Of a stretch of 64,000 bases of DNA, positions 9,744 to 19,200 are shown in pieces. The stretch is taken from assembly GCA_946965045.2 (NCBI GenBank), contig OX337234.1:868001-932000 (forward strand), written 5' to 3'. The DNA is from Epithemia pelagica. Taxonomy: Eukaryota > Bacillariophyta > Bacillariophyceae > Surirellales > Surirellaceae. A program made the position numbers and the translations under genes. Position 1 is the stretch's first letter. Every line of letters begins with the position of its first letter. The notes beneath the pieces were generated by a model. That model ran no database searches, was not told where the DNA came from, and worked only from the letters and a program-made list of their open reading frames with translations.

Positions 9744-10507
9744 GTCGTTCGCTGCTGTTTGGAATTTTTGTGATAAAGAACACAAGGATCGATCGAGAGC
9801 GTCAAGAATCCAGTTTCCGAAACTAAGCTCGCCGCGCGTGAACAGCCCGCCGGTATTCGAGTCGGCCGGCCAGGGGGTCACCGGTCACATCAACAGAAAC
9901 TCGCGCTCTATCATCTATCATGGTGGCACCTTTCCAATGTGATGAAGGACGAGGCAGTGACAAGCTTCCGTAATGACCGCGGGAACAGAGCAAGAGGTAG
10001 AACAGGATTGGAGAGAGCTTCGCTGTCCTGTCATTTTTTTCTTCTTTCCCTTCGAATGTCATTGAACCGGTAATGACCAAGGTTGCCGAACTGGTCACAC
10101 CAGAAGTAACACATCGTCCACAATGACAATCCGATCCTCCTCATGAAAAAGAACTATCCCGAACGTTATGGAGGTGGCCATAGTCACTTACATGAACCAG
10201 AAGACCCCTTCGGCTTATCCTCAACGCAGGAACCGGCCACTGAGAAGAATGCGAAACGGGACATTCTTTCACCATTTTGGTCCCGTCCGAGTTCGACGAT
10301 GATGGAATCATTCAGGTAAGATTCCATACTTGTTTCAGTTGTCATGGTTCAAATCATGCCTTGCTTGCTGTCCCATGTGTTGATGTTTCGGGCATCGTTG
10401 CAGAGCATTGAATAAACTCGAAGCGACTCCCGCGCCACACAGTCGTCTCCGTTTCCTCTGTGCGGACAAACAAAGACATTGGCAAGCGTAAGGTAATGTG
10501 TGTGGTC
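9744..10507. other. Non-coding stretch without recognised features
   Basis: Short open frames on both strands show no domains. The part after 10340 leads into the tandem repeat. Confidence 0.4.
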
Positions 10508-11175
10508 CAATGCAGCAAATGAGTCTCTATGGTGGGAGACGGTGGGAATGAGATGATGTTGGCACGAGTTGCAAAATATCCATCGCATGACGGTCGGTCG
10601 TCATGTAATGCAGCAGATGAGTCTTTACGGTGGGAGACGTTGGAAATGAGATGATGTTTGCACGAGTTGCAAAATATCCATCGCGTTTCTCTCGTTCCTT
10701 GCCGTATAGACGTATTTGTTGAATCGATCGTCGAAGGTCACTGTTCGTTTCTCGGCGTCGATCGTCATCTGTCATTTGCGGAAACCCAGTCGGTCGTCAT
10801 GTAATGCAGTAGATGAGTCTTTACGGTGGGAGACGTGGGAATGAGATGATGTTTGCAACACATCCATCGCGTTTCATTCGTTTCCTCCTGTATAGACGTA
10901 ATTGTTGAATCGCTCGTCGAGGGTCACGTTCCGTTTCTCGGCGTCGATCGTCATCTGTCATTTGCGGAAATCCAGTCGGTCAACATGCAATGCAGCAGAT
11001 GAGTCTTTACGGTGGGAGACGAGATGATGTTGGCACGAGTTTCAAACTATCCATCGCGTTTTCATGGTCTTTGGCCGTAGAGGCTTCTATTATTTGTTGA
11101 ATGGGACGGCAAAGGTCACGTTTCGTTTCTCGGTGTCGATCGTTTGCTCCAATTCTGTCGGTCGACATGAACAGG
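10508..11175. repeat. Tandem repeat, period about 185-195 bp
   Basis: About three and a half imperfect copies begin with GCAGCAGATGAGTCTTTACG or a close variant at 10512, 10610, 10805 and 10991. Internal blocks such as TTTCTCGGCGTCGATCGTC and GTTGAATCG recur at the same spacing. The first copy is short, at about 98 bp. Short minus-strand frames reflect the repeat and are not called as genes. Confidence 0.75.
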
Positions 11176-11650
11176 TGAGTTGCTGTTCTGTCCTCCATCA
11201 CTTGATGTGATCACGTTCTTCTTACGATTGTTCCTGCTTGGTTACTTCTCACCTCTATACTCCTCAGAAGATGCTTTTTTTTTAATCGTGGTGTTTTGGT
11301 GGCCCACACGGTGATACAAACATTGATTCTAGGTAGTATAGTAACATCCATCATCCTGCTCCAACCTCGGATCACTGTCCCATCATACAGCAGCGTCTGG
11401 AATTTGCAACTTTTGTAGTCGAGAACCGTTTGAGTTGTGGTGCGCCTATTTTGTAGGTCCGAATCCACGTGGACCAACGAACCGTGAGAAGAGTCTCGTA
11501 GATTGGAACGATCGAATGGTCCAGGTCACACTGTTTGGGTTTGGTGGTGTTTGTGATTTTCTGAGCCACAGTGCGGATACATCCAATCCATTCTGACGAC
11601 CAAAGCCTTCCAATCCAGGCGCCGTTGGTGACATGTGCACCACCACCAAC
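11176..11650. other. Left flank of the helicase TIR element, no supported gene
   Basis: Several overlapping minus-strand frames of 65-90 codons without domains. A T-run lies at 11274-11282. Confidence 0.4.
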
Positions 11651-11659
11651 GGACCTCCG
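11651..11659. repeat. Target site duplication GGACCTCCG, left copy
   Basis: Nine bases identical to 14516-14524, directly abutting the TIR ends. Confidence 0.8.
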
Positions 11660-11770
11660 TACCCCCTAGCGGGGGTGAGTCATGAGGATTAGTGAACCAG
11701 ATCTGGTGAGCATTCTCTATCTCACCCAAGGCGCGACCTTCAAAAATTGGCGATTTCCCAGTCCTGACAC
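11660..11770 (+). repeat. Left TIR of helicase element
   Basis: The outer 21 bases match the inverse of 14495-14515 with one mismatch. The inner block 11721-11770 matches the inverse of 14409-14450 with a short indel. The outer block contains a self-complementary ACCCCC-TAGC-GGGGGT that could form a hairpin. Confidence 0.8.
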
Positions 11771-12016
11771 AAACACCAAACAACCACCACACACACACTA
11801 CGGAGCAAATCTGGTTGTCGTCATATCGTCACCAAAGCACCTTTGCACCTCCTTCCAAGACGTCAGCACCATTCCTCTTCCCTCTCAAGAACCTACGACG
11901 ACGGCAGTTGCACCGGGAAACCCTCAAAGCGTCCGCAGTAACACGCCAAGTACCACCCCACTTCCCATCTACCATACCAACACAGAAAGCAATCGTTTCA
12001 TTCTTCCAACAAAGCT

Positions 12017-13291
12017 ATGGCGTCGTACCAAAGGTCCCCAAGTGTTGCTGGCTATGCCTCCGAGCCACCCGAAGCCATTGAGTTGCTGGAAACTGCTATC
12101 AACAAGGGCTTTTTGCATTGGCACGGCAAAACTGCCCACCAATGGCAAGTCGATACATGTAAAGCCCTTCTACACCGCCACACTGCCCCTGCCCCCATTC
12201 GTTCGCCTACTTTGCGTCCTCTCCTCCTTGTACGTTCTACCGGAGGTGGGAAATCCTCCGTCCGCGATGTATGTGGTTTCCTTTGTGGCGGCATTACCGT
12301 GACAATTGTCCCATTACTAAGCTTGTCGGCCGATCAAACCGCCAAGCTTATTGAAGTATGCACCAAGCAATATCTGCACAGCCGCGTCCATGTGTTTAAT
12401 CTTGACGTGCTGCGTTCCCCTGACGTCAATATAACACTACAGTCTGCACTCGAGCGACTTTCCAACAATCAATCAAACAAAAAAAGAGTCCTACTATTTT
12501 CTTCCCCACAGAAAATAGCCAACGACCGGTCTTGGCAACGAACTCTTACCAAGTGTGCATCCAAGGGCGCTCTCCGCTTTGTTGCAATCGACGAGTGCCA
12601 CTTGTACGCTGGCCACGGTGTCGAATTTAGGCAAGAGTTTGGCGAACTGAAAGCGGCTTTCCTTGACAAACTGGAAACGCATTCTCCAATTCCCATTCCC
12701 ATTCTCTTTATGACGGCTACTGCCTCCCTGTCTATGGTCAAGGATCTTGAGTTTCTCACTGACCTCTCCTTTGATCGAACAAAGGACTTTGTCTGGCCCC
12801 ACCAGCATTCCGGAGTCCATCGCCGGAACATCATGATTGACTTGACTTTCAGAGACTCTCCTCTTCGTCGAGTTAAGTCGGACCTGGTACGCATCTCTCG
12901 GGTCCCCGGAAACCGTAAAATGATTGTTTATTCGAATTCGAGAAAGGCCATAATGCATTTGTATGAGCAAAGTCGGCAGGAGCTAAACCGTCGTGGAATC
13001 CACAAAGACATTGTTGTGGTCCACGGCAACATGTACAAAGAGCAGAAGTTTCACAACACCGAACTTTTTGCTGGACCGCCGTTGGTAGATGAGTGTCCTA
13101 CTACAAGAAGGCTCCTACGCTTCGACCCAGTAGCCTACTACGCCACTGCCGCAACAACAAGTGCGGGGCTGGATTGCCACGAAGTGGACCGGGTTCTATT
13201 CCATGGATTCCCTCCTACAATTGAAGACCTCCTACAATGCTCCGGTCGATGTGGACGAGCTCCTGAATCGGAGTTGTCGACGCATTGTTAG
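12017..13291 (+). CDS. RecQ-like SF2 DNA helicase, lacks RQC/HRDC
   Basis: A 424-residue ORF from the ATG at 12017. It has a motif 0-like Gln (HQWQVDTCKALL, about residue 43), Walker A RSTGGGKSS (about 74-81), motif Ia-like PLLSLSADQ, the DECH box (AIDECHLY, about 192-195), TAT motif III (FMTATAS, about 231-237), and motif VI CSGRCGRAP (about 408-416). These give a full two-domain helicase core of RecQ type, which unwinds DNA with 3'-5' polarity in known members. The protein stops about ten residues after motif VI, so zinc-binding, winged-helix and HRDC domains are missing. Its 3' end overlaps the convergent gene by 77 bp. It may be the element's own enzyme or captured host DNA cut short. Confidence 0.8.
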   Translation: MASYQRSPSVAGYASEPPEAIELLETAINKGFLHWHGKTAHQWQVDTCKALLHRHTAPAPIRSPTLRPLLLVRSTGGGKSSVRDVCGFLCGGITVTIVPLLSLSADQTAKLIEVCTKQYLHSRVHVFNLDVLRSPDVNITLQSALERLSNNQSNKKRVLLFSSPQKIANDRSWQRTLTKCASKGALRFVAIDECHLYAGHGVEFRQEFGELKAAFLDKLETHSPIPIPILFMTATASLSMVKDLEFLTDLSFDRTKDFVWPHQHSGVHRRNIMIDLTFRDSPLRRVKSDLVRISRVPGNRKMIVYSNSRKAIMHLYEQSRQELNRRGIHKDIVVVHGNMYKEQKFHNTELFAGPPLVDECPTTRRLLRFDPVAYYATAATTSAGLDCHEVDRVLFHGFPPTIEDLLQCSGRCGRAPESELSTHC

Positions 13292-14339
13292 ACTCGGGAG
13301 TCTGTTGGGTTGTATCTGACGATTCCGCATGTTTCCGTTTGTTCGTTGTTTTGTTCGTGAAGCGTCGTTGTTTGGAGGTGCCGGTGGGCGACCGAGATAC
13401 ACCAGCTGTGTAATTTTTTGCCCGTCGCATCATTCCGGAACAATAGTTGGCCACCAGCGTCAGCGAAGACTTTTTGGATGCCTCAAGGGTCGGGGTAATC
13501 AAAACCAGGGGTGTGTTTGCTGACGCAGCAGGCCCTGGGTTTTTGCATGGCAATGGAGGGACCCGACGGAGAGGGACTAGATACGAACCTTCACGAACTT
13601 TGGTTACTTTCCCTTTGAAGAGGTTAGGGTATTGTTGGTCCTGGTTGGTGGAAGATGCTGCAGGAGGAGGATCTTTCGGTGGACCTTTCTTTGGTGGGGC
13701 TTTCTTTGGTGGAGCTGTTGTCGTAGGGACTTTTGTCAGATGGAGGGTCGGTGCCGCAGCTGTTGTGGTATCCGGAGGGGAAGGTGAAGGGTCCTCACCA
13801 TTGGATGCCTCAGCAGGGACTGTTCGCTCCATAGCAGCAAGCAATTTCAGAGCCTTTTGAGGGGACGATTGGGTCCCAAACTGGATTTGCCCAACTGAAT
13901 CCCGATTGTGCCAAAGGTCAATGAACAGTGGTTGGGCTCTGTCGTTGGTAGAAGGATTGGATTCGTTGGATTGATTGGATGGATGCGGGGTTGGTTCGGG
14001 GCGTGGCCGAGGAGGAGGAGCAGAGGCATTACTTGTGGTTGTGGATAAGTCACTTGTACCTGCAGTTGGAACCATCGTACTAACCATCGTACTGTGTGAA
14101 TCCACGGTTGCTTTCGCATGAGGTGTGATGAAGGGAGGGACCGGAGTAGGCTGAACGGCATCAGATTGGCCATCAGAGACATTCGTTCTCGATGAAGCGA
14201 GAGATTCCATTCCGGCGATATAGACGCTTGATTCTTGTTTTGCTTCGGAGGCATGGCGATCCACTGTGCCCCGAGAAGCATAGGCCTTCCTAATGTCTTG
14301 CTGGGAACTGCGATGGCGTTTGTGCGAAGAAGAAGACAT
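13215..14339 (-). CDS. MSSSSHKRH-type terminal gene of the TIR family, long copy
   Basis: A 374-residue ORF from the ATG at 14339. The N-terminus MSSSSHKRHRSSQQDIRK shares its first nine residues, and a Gln/Arg pattern after them, with the protein at 4031-4480. The middle is Pro/Ser/Thr-rich with KKAPPKKGPPKDPPP. Beyond it are a short ordered-looking piece (LFKGKVTKVREGSYLVPLR) and a basic segment (KQRRFTNKTTNKRKH). It begins about 70 bp inside the right TIR block. No known domain. The basic clusters suggest nucleic-acid contact. Its last 25 codons are antisense to the helicase end, so an internal deletion may have fused unrelated sequence here. Confidence 0.5.
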   Translation of the reverse strand: MSSSSHKRHRSSQQDIRKAYASRGTVDRHASEAKQESSVYIAGMESLASSRTNVSDGQSDAVQPTPVPPFITPHAKATVDSHSTMVSTMVPTAGTSDLSTTTSNASAPPPRPRPEPTPHPSNQSNESNPSTNDRAQPLFIDLWHNRDSVGQIQFGTQSSPQKALKLLAAMERTVPAEASNGEDPSPSPPDTTTAAAPTLHLTKVPTTTAPPKKAPPKKGPPKDPPPAASSTNQDQQYPNLFKGKVTKVREGSYLVPLRRVPPLPCKNPGPAASANTPLVLITPTLEASKKSSLTLVANYCSGMMRRAKNYTAGVSRSPTGTSKQRRFTNKTTNKRKHAESSDTTQQTPESNNASTTPIQELVHIDRSIVGGLQL

Positions 14340-14408
14340 TGTAGGGACAGTAAGCACGGCTCCGTACCTCCATTGCCGCGATGAATGCAGTTGGTGGTTT
14401 GGAGGTTT

Positions 14409-14515
14409 GTGTCAGTACTGGGAGCGCAGAGGTCGCGCCTTGGGGGTGAGTAAGAGTTTGCACACCAAAAGCACGACACATATGCGACCCGACAACTCAC
14501 CCCCGCTGGGGGGTA
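14409..14515 (-). repeat. Right TIR of helicase element
   Basis: Inverse partner of the left TIR. It includes the hairpin ACCCCC-GCTG-GGGGGT and the inner block that is also found at 3919-3962 and 5909-5963. Confidence 0.8.
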
Positions 14516-14524
14516 GGACCTCCG
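14516..14524. repeat. Target site duplication GGACCTCCG, right copy
   Basis: Identical to 11651-11659; lies immediately after the GGGGGGTA terminus. Confidence 0.8.
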
Positions 14525-14881
14525 GTACGGTCGATTCCGAGATGACCGCCTTGACTAGTTTCCGCAAGAAACGATTGCTAGGTAGGCCAAATCATGTAGG
14601 AGTACAATTGTAGAACGCAACTACTCTAGACGGATTGCCGTAACTGACTCATCCTAGTGGCAAAGCGAAAAAAGGAGGAAACAATCGGACTGTTCTTTGC
14701 CTTTGTGTCCTTGGGCCCATGGGATCCAACAGTGTGTCCTCCCTGTAGTCGTAGAGAGTGTCTGGAAATCCTGACACCCACCCACGTAGAGCAGACGGTA
14801 TAACACAACATGCCTGTTTGCTTGGGTCCCAGAGCATGGGGCCCACCGTGTTGTGACTGGTAGCTGGCTAGAGGTGTTCTT
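14525..14881. other. Right flank of the helicase element, possible 3' part of RING gene
   Basis: A minus-strand open stretch (14846-14649) could be a further exon of the RING gene, but I see neither a clear splice pair nor a BRCT motif. Confidence 0.3.
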
Positions 14882-15785
14882 CTAGAGAGGTGGTTGTTTG
14901 TGTTGTGGTGGTGATCCAAACTCAGTGTTGTGTGTGGGGGCGGTGCTACTGGCACTGTGGTGGTTACTGTTGGTTGGGTTCGTTCCTGGCACCGTCCTGG
15001 TTTGGTTCGTCGGTCGTGTGTCCTTTTGGGTGGCCGTGCGAGTTGTCGTAGGTGGTGGTTTCGTCTCCTCGTTTGAGTGGTTGCTGGTAGGCTCCTCCTG
15101 CAATGTCGTCCTTGTCGTCGGTTCCAGTAGTAACGTGCTGCTGCTGCTGCTGCTAGTATTATTGGAGGAAGATTTCCACCAATAGGGTGGAGCCTGCCGC
15201 AAGGCTTGATGAATGGCGTGATAGGAGGTGACCATGGTTTCCAAGGATGGATTGGTTTTTCGAAATTTGCCCTTGCGATTCCCCCGCAAGGCAATGGATT
15301 GACCACATCCCGCCACTGTTAAATGTATGTCATGGATTGGGCCAGAGACGGCCAACATCCCAAAAACACAAGCAAGCAAGCATGTGAGCGACTACCAGGA
15401 GAGAAGTCATATCCAATATCATTGGATATCCCCATCGACCCACCCACACCGACACACACTCTCGGTACATACCCGGACAACTCCAATGATGGCAGGCGTA
15501 GTCGTCAATGCAGGTTTCACAAAAACTGTGGGCACAGGCCGCCAAGGTTTGGGGATGATGCAAGAGACCGTGACAGAGGGGACACACCAAGGCTTGGGCC
15601 ACTGCGGCCATACTGGTGCGCATGGAATCCGTCAGGGACGACGGTGCCAATTCGGCAGTATGCCAACCAGCCGTAGTAGGATCAGGATCATCAGGATGAC
15701 GGAGTTTATCCAACCCTGACGTTGACGAAGATGACGACGACGAAGCCGATGGTTTGCGTTTCTTGGGATTGACGGGAAGAACCAT
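14882..15785 (-). CDS. RING-finger protein, BARD1/BRCA1-like RING
   Basis: Exons 15785-15473 and 15315-14882; the intron 15472-15316 has GTATGT and AACAG and splits the last Cys pair of the RING. The spliced RING is C-P-L-C...CAHSFCETC...SCP-VAGC, a C3HC4 finger. It is followed by TNPSLETMVTSYHAI, which resembles the helix after the RING in BRCA1/BARD1-type proteins (N-x-x-L-x-x-M-V). Upstream are a basic KKRK and a Ser run; downstream is Ser/Thr/Pro-rich. Predicted role: E3 ubiquitin ligase. The first in-frame ATG is at 15785, after an in-frame TAG. BRCT or PHD domains, if present, would need further exons that I cannot place. About 248 residues. Confidence 0.7.
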
Positions 15786-16216
15786 GCTGCGGTTGTTGCT
15801 TGTCGTCCTGGTCCTTGACCTTTGTCTTCGTCGTCTCTCGAATTCGAACTTCGAACCAAAAGTTCCATCCAACCGTGTCACATGTTTCTATGAGCGCAAG
15901 CGAGGTACATTCGCACGCCTGCATAGCATCCATCTTCAGCGCGGTGCACCCCTTTTCACCACCCCCCCCCAAAAACCTTTGGCATGAACGCCTTCACCCC
16001 CATTCGTTCTCATTCCAGAAACGACCATGAACGACGGCAAGGTGGTTAGAGGGTTGCCGCCGCCATTATTCTTGCGTGTCCCTGTACCGAATAGTTCTCT
16101 TCGTCCTACTACTTGCGTCCTTGAAAACCGTGAACAACCGTTCGTCTCTCGAATCTCCAACTCAAAAAGTGTCATTCTCGTCGTTCCACCAATCTGGACA
16201 CACTACACAACAGAAC
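15786..16216. promoter_or_regulatory. Shared upstream region of divergent RING and TELO2 genes
   Basis: 431 bp between two divergent starts, so probably a bidirectional promoter. It contains a C-run (15959-15970) and no obvious ORF of its own. The open frame before 16217 lacks an ATG. Confidence 0.4.
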
Positions 16217-19200
16217 ATGGATCCTCGTATCAACCACCACACGTTCCACAACGACCAGGACGAGAACGACCAACCACAACCAAAGGACAACAACAATGAC
16301 ATGGTGATCGAGTGGTTGAAACCCATTTGGACCGCCACCAATGACGAAGCACATGTCCAAGCCTTGCACCAAGTCCAAACTCGGTTGCAACGGCGATTTC
16401 ATTCCCAGAACCAATCGTCGCCACAAGAAGAAAAAGACGAAAAAGAAGAACAATGCTTGTGGATCCAAGGCTTGTTGTGGTATACCGTCACGACGACCCC
16501 TCGGGCCACCCGTGCCTTGTGTCGGGCCGTGCTCTGGTCCTGTACCCACGGATCCACCTTGCTGGAGTGTCTCGTCGATTCCATTGGGTACTTGTCGTCG
16601 TCGTCGTCGTCGTCCAACCAACCAACGGCACAACCAACGCACCCCTTGACAACCTGGTCCGTCGGCGGGTCGTCACCACCACCACCCGTGTCTCCCACGG
16701 CCCTGTCCAATGCCTGGTCCCTCCTGTCCCACGTATTGCTCGGTTCCGTTCCAGAAGAAGAAGAAGAAGAAGGACGAGGAGGACTGGTAGAACCACGCAA
16801 CGACAAGTGGCCCGACTATCTCCACACCATTTTTCAAAAGGGTCTGGCCCATGCCTTGTGGCTCGAACAAACACCACAACAATCACCACAGTCCTTGCCG
16901 GAATCGGACACAACTCACAACCACAATGACGACCTCAACAACAACAAGAATCCCCATCCATCACCTCGTGTTCCGCAATCCTGGTGCTGCAACGAGTGGA
17001 TGGAACGCTTGTGGCGTCTTTCCACGCGGGTGGGGGGTGGCGATGCCCATCCATTAGGGGACTGGCACACACCCAACCACCATTCGCCGGATTGGCACCA
17101 CAGCCCCGAATACTTTCGGACGGCTGTGGCGTATCACGCGACGCGACACGTCTGGAAGGAATGTGTTTCCTCGCATTCTATTACTACAACCACAACCACA
17201 ACTCTGCCATCTCCCACGGTGCAGTGGTGGATGGCTTGGATCCAGTATTGGATGCATCGACAACCCCAGTACGCATCGCACGCCATTGTGAATGGTTGGA
17301 TGCGTGTGGTCGTACTCGGAGTAGGAGTATCGAGGAACAAAGAAGAAAAAGAAAAAGATGGCAGCGTTCCTCCTCGTGGGGCCTCCTCGTTTGAGAACCA
17401 GGCCTTGCATCCCTTGGCACAGCAGGCAGTCCCTCGTCATTTGGCCTTGTTGTCGACGGCTCTGATTCATTGGTGCTTGAGGAGAACCAATGAGACTCCA
17501 TCATCATCGTCTTGTTCTACCAGTATCGTCTTTCGTTGGATCCGTCACTTGTCGTGGCACTCGTCTTCCACGGTTCTCACAACCGTGGTGCGTCACTGTT
17601 TGTTTACGCACACCACCACCACCCTCACGACTGCTGGTATGCTAGTACCATCCACGACCACCAGGACCGTCTGTATGTCACAACAGTCATTGCAACACGA
17701 ACAACACGAACAAATGGGAATTTTCTTGGCCAATCTGTTGCAGGACATGCCACAGCCGAACGATACGAACCACCACAATCACACCAAAAACAAAGAGGAT
17801 CCCTCTTTCTTGTCATCATCTTCCTCTCAACGTGATGCCGTACTGGCCGATTCCTTGTGGAACGACGATACAACCACAACCAACGACGAGGCTACGTATT
17901 ACACGACACCTTTGTTGCAACACTTGCTCCAAGTGGCCACTGTCTGGGGATCCACCGTGTTTGTCCGACAAACCGATTCCACCTGGCAAACTCCCGTCAC
18001 ATTTTTTCTCGTTCAGGGCTTGACCTTGTTGGCCTCGACCCAGAAGGACTCGACTACGACTACGACTGCCTTGGATCCATCGCTCCATGATACCTTGGTG
18101 ACGGCACTCTTGCAAGGAACCACACTGCGGTTGCAATCGTCCTTGGCCCCCCTCCGTCTCGATGGGATGCGGGTGGGACAAGCCTTGGCCGCCTGCTTGG
18201 GACAAGCGGAATTGCACTTTGAGGAATTGGACCAATACAATCAACGACGACAACAAGAACCAGAAGAGCCAAACGAACCAGAACCGCCCGAGTCGGTCGT
18301 CGAGGAACCATCGGTCCAACCATCCGTTGACCGCGTGCCCTCATGGCGCCCGCGACCGCCGCCTCGACAACGACGACGAAAGAATAGGAAGCTACTACAA
18401 GATCCTGATGCCGAATATGTGAGTGAAGACGATGATTCGTCGGACTGTACTAGCAATGCATCGCACGAGTCGAATGACAGTGATGATGATTCCGTCTGGG
18501 AGGAATTGCCACAGCGCTATGATTTGGAGGATGACCAAGAGGATATTCGAGAAACGCCTCGTCCCTTGTATTTGCGAGATGCCTTGGAACTATTGCGCAC
18601 ACCCGAAACGGATGACCATGCCTGGAGTCACCATGAAACGGCACTGGAGGAATTGCCCTCTCTCATTCGACGAAACATGGCCGATTTGCCCGATGTCGCT
18701 GTCGATTTGGCGGTTCAAGTGTTGCATCAAGAAAACAAGTACGACATGACTGAATTTGGCGAACAGCAACAAGCATGCTTGATTGCATTGCTTGTCATGG
18801 AACCCTACACGGTTGGAATGGCCTTGATTACCGATGCATTTGGGAACTCGTGCGGATTGTCCACCCGACTACATGTGTTGGCGGCTCTGCAAACGGCCGC
18901 CCAAGAATTCGCTGGATGCCCCCAACCCTTGGAATTGGAATCCCCCCAACAGTCACCGCATCTCCTGGAAGAGGTCCAGGACCGCGTTCATGGCAAGCGA
19001 CATCTCATCACGACTACTAGGACAACAACCAATGCCAATTCCAAGGATTTCATGACAGGGGGCTCCGATACACACAACAACGAAACGACAAACCAAGAAC
19101 AAGCATTGGAGACCCTGGAACGCACACGTCGTTGGGGTCGAGGCCGTTGGGACTCCAATAAAACCATTGAGAAGCAGAATGTTGATGCTAAGAGCAATCG

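Larger units (their letters stand above)
11660..14515. mobile_element. TIR DNA transposon with RecQ-like helicase, 9-bp TSD
   Basis: Bounded by inverted ends: TACCCCCTAGCGGGGGTGAG from 11660 and its near-perfect inverse ending GGGGGGTA at 14515. It is flanked on both sides by GGACCTCCG (11651-11659 and 14516-14524). The TIRs extend inward with a second conserved block (CTCACCC..AAGGCGCGACC and CAGT..TGACAC). It contains a plus-strand helicase ORF and a convergent minus-strand ORF starting MSSSSHKRH. No recognisable transposase or recombinase is present in the 2856 bp. The TSD length would suit Mutator-like, Merlin-like or some helicase-bearing Academ-type elements; I cannot assign the superfamily. 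Confidence 0.85.

Noticed and set aside
11660..14515. Helicase element as a Helitron
   Set aside because: It has TIRs and a 9-bp TSD, and a RecQ-type rather than a Rep/Pif1-type helicase. Helitrons have neither TIR nor TSD.
16172..16913. Several Arg/Val-rich minus-strand ORFs over the TELO2 start
   Set aside because: Low-complexity mirror frames of His/Thr/Ser codon runs in TELO2.
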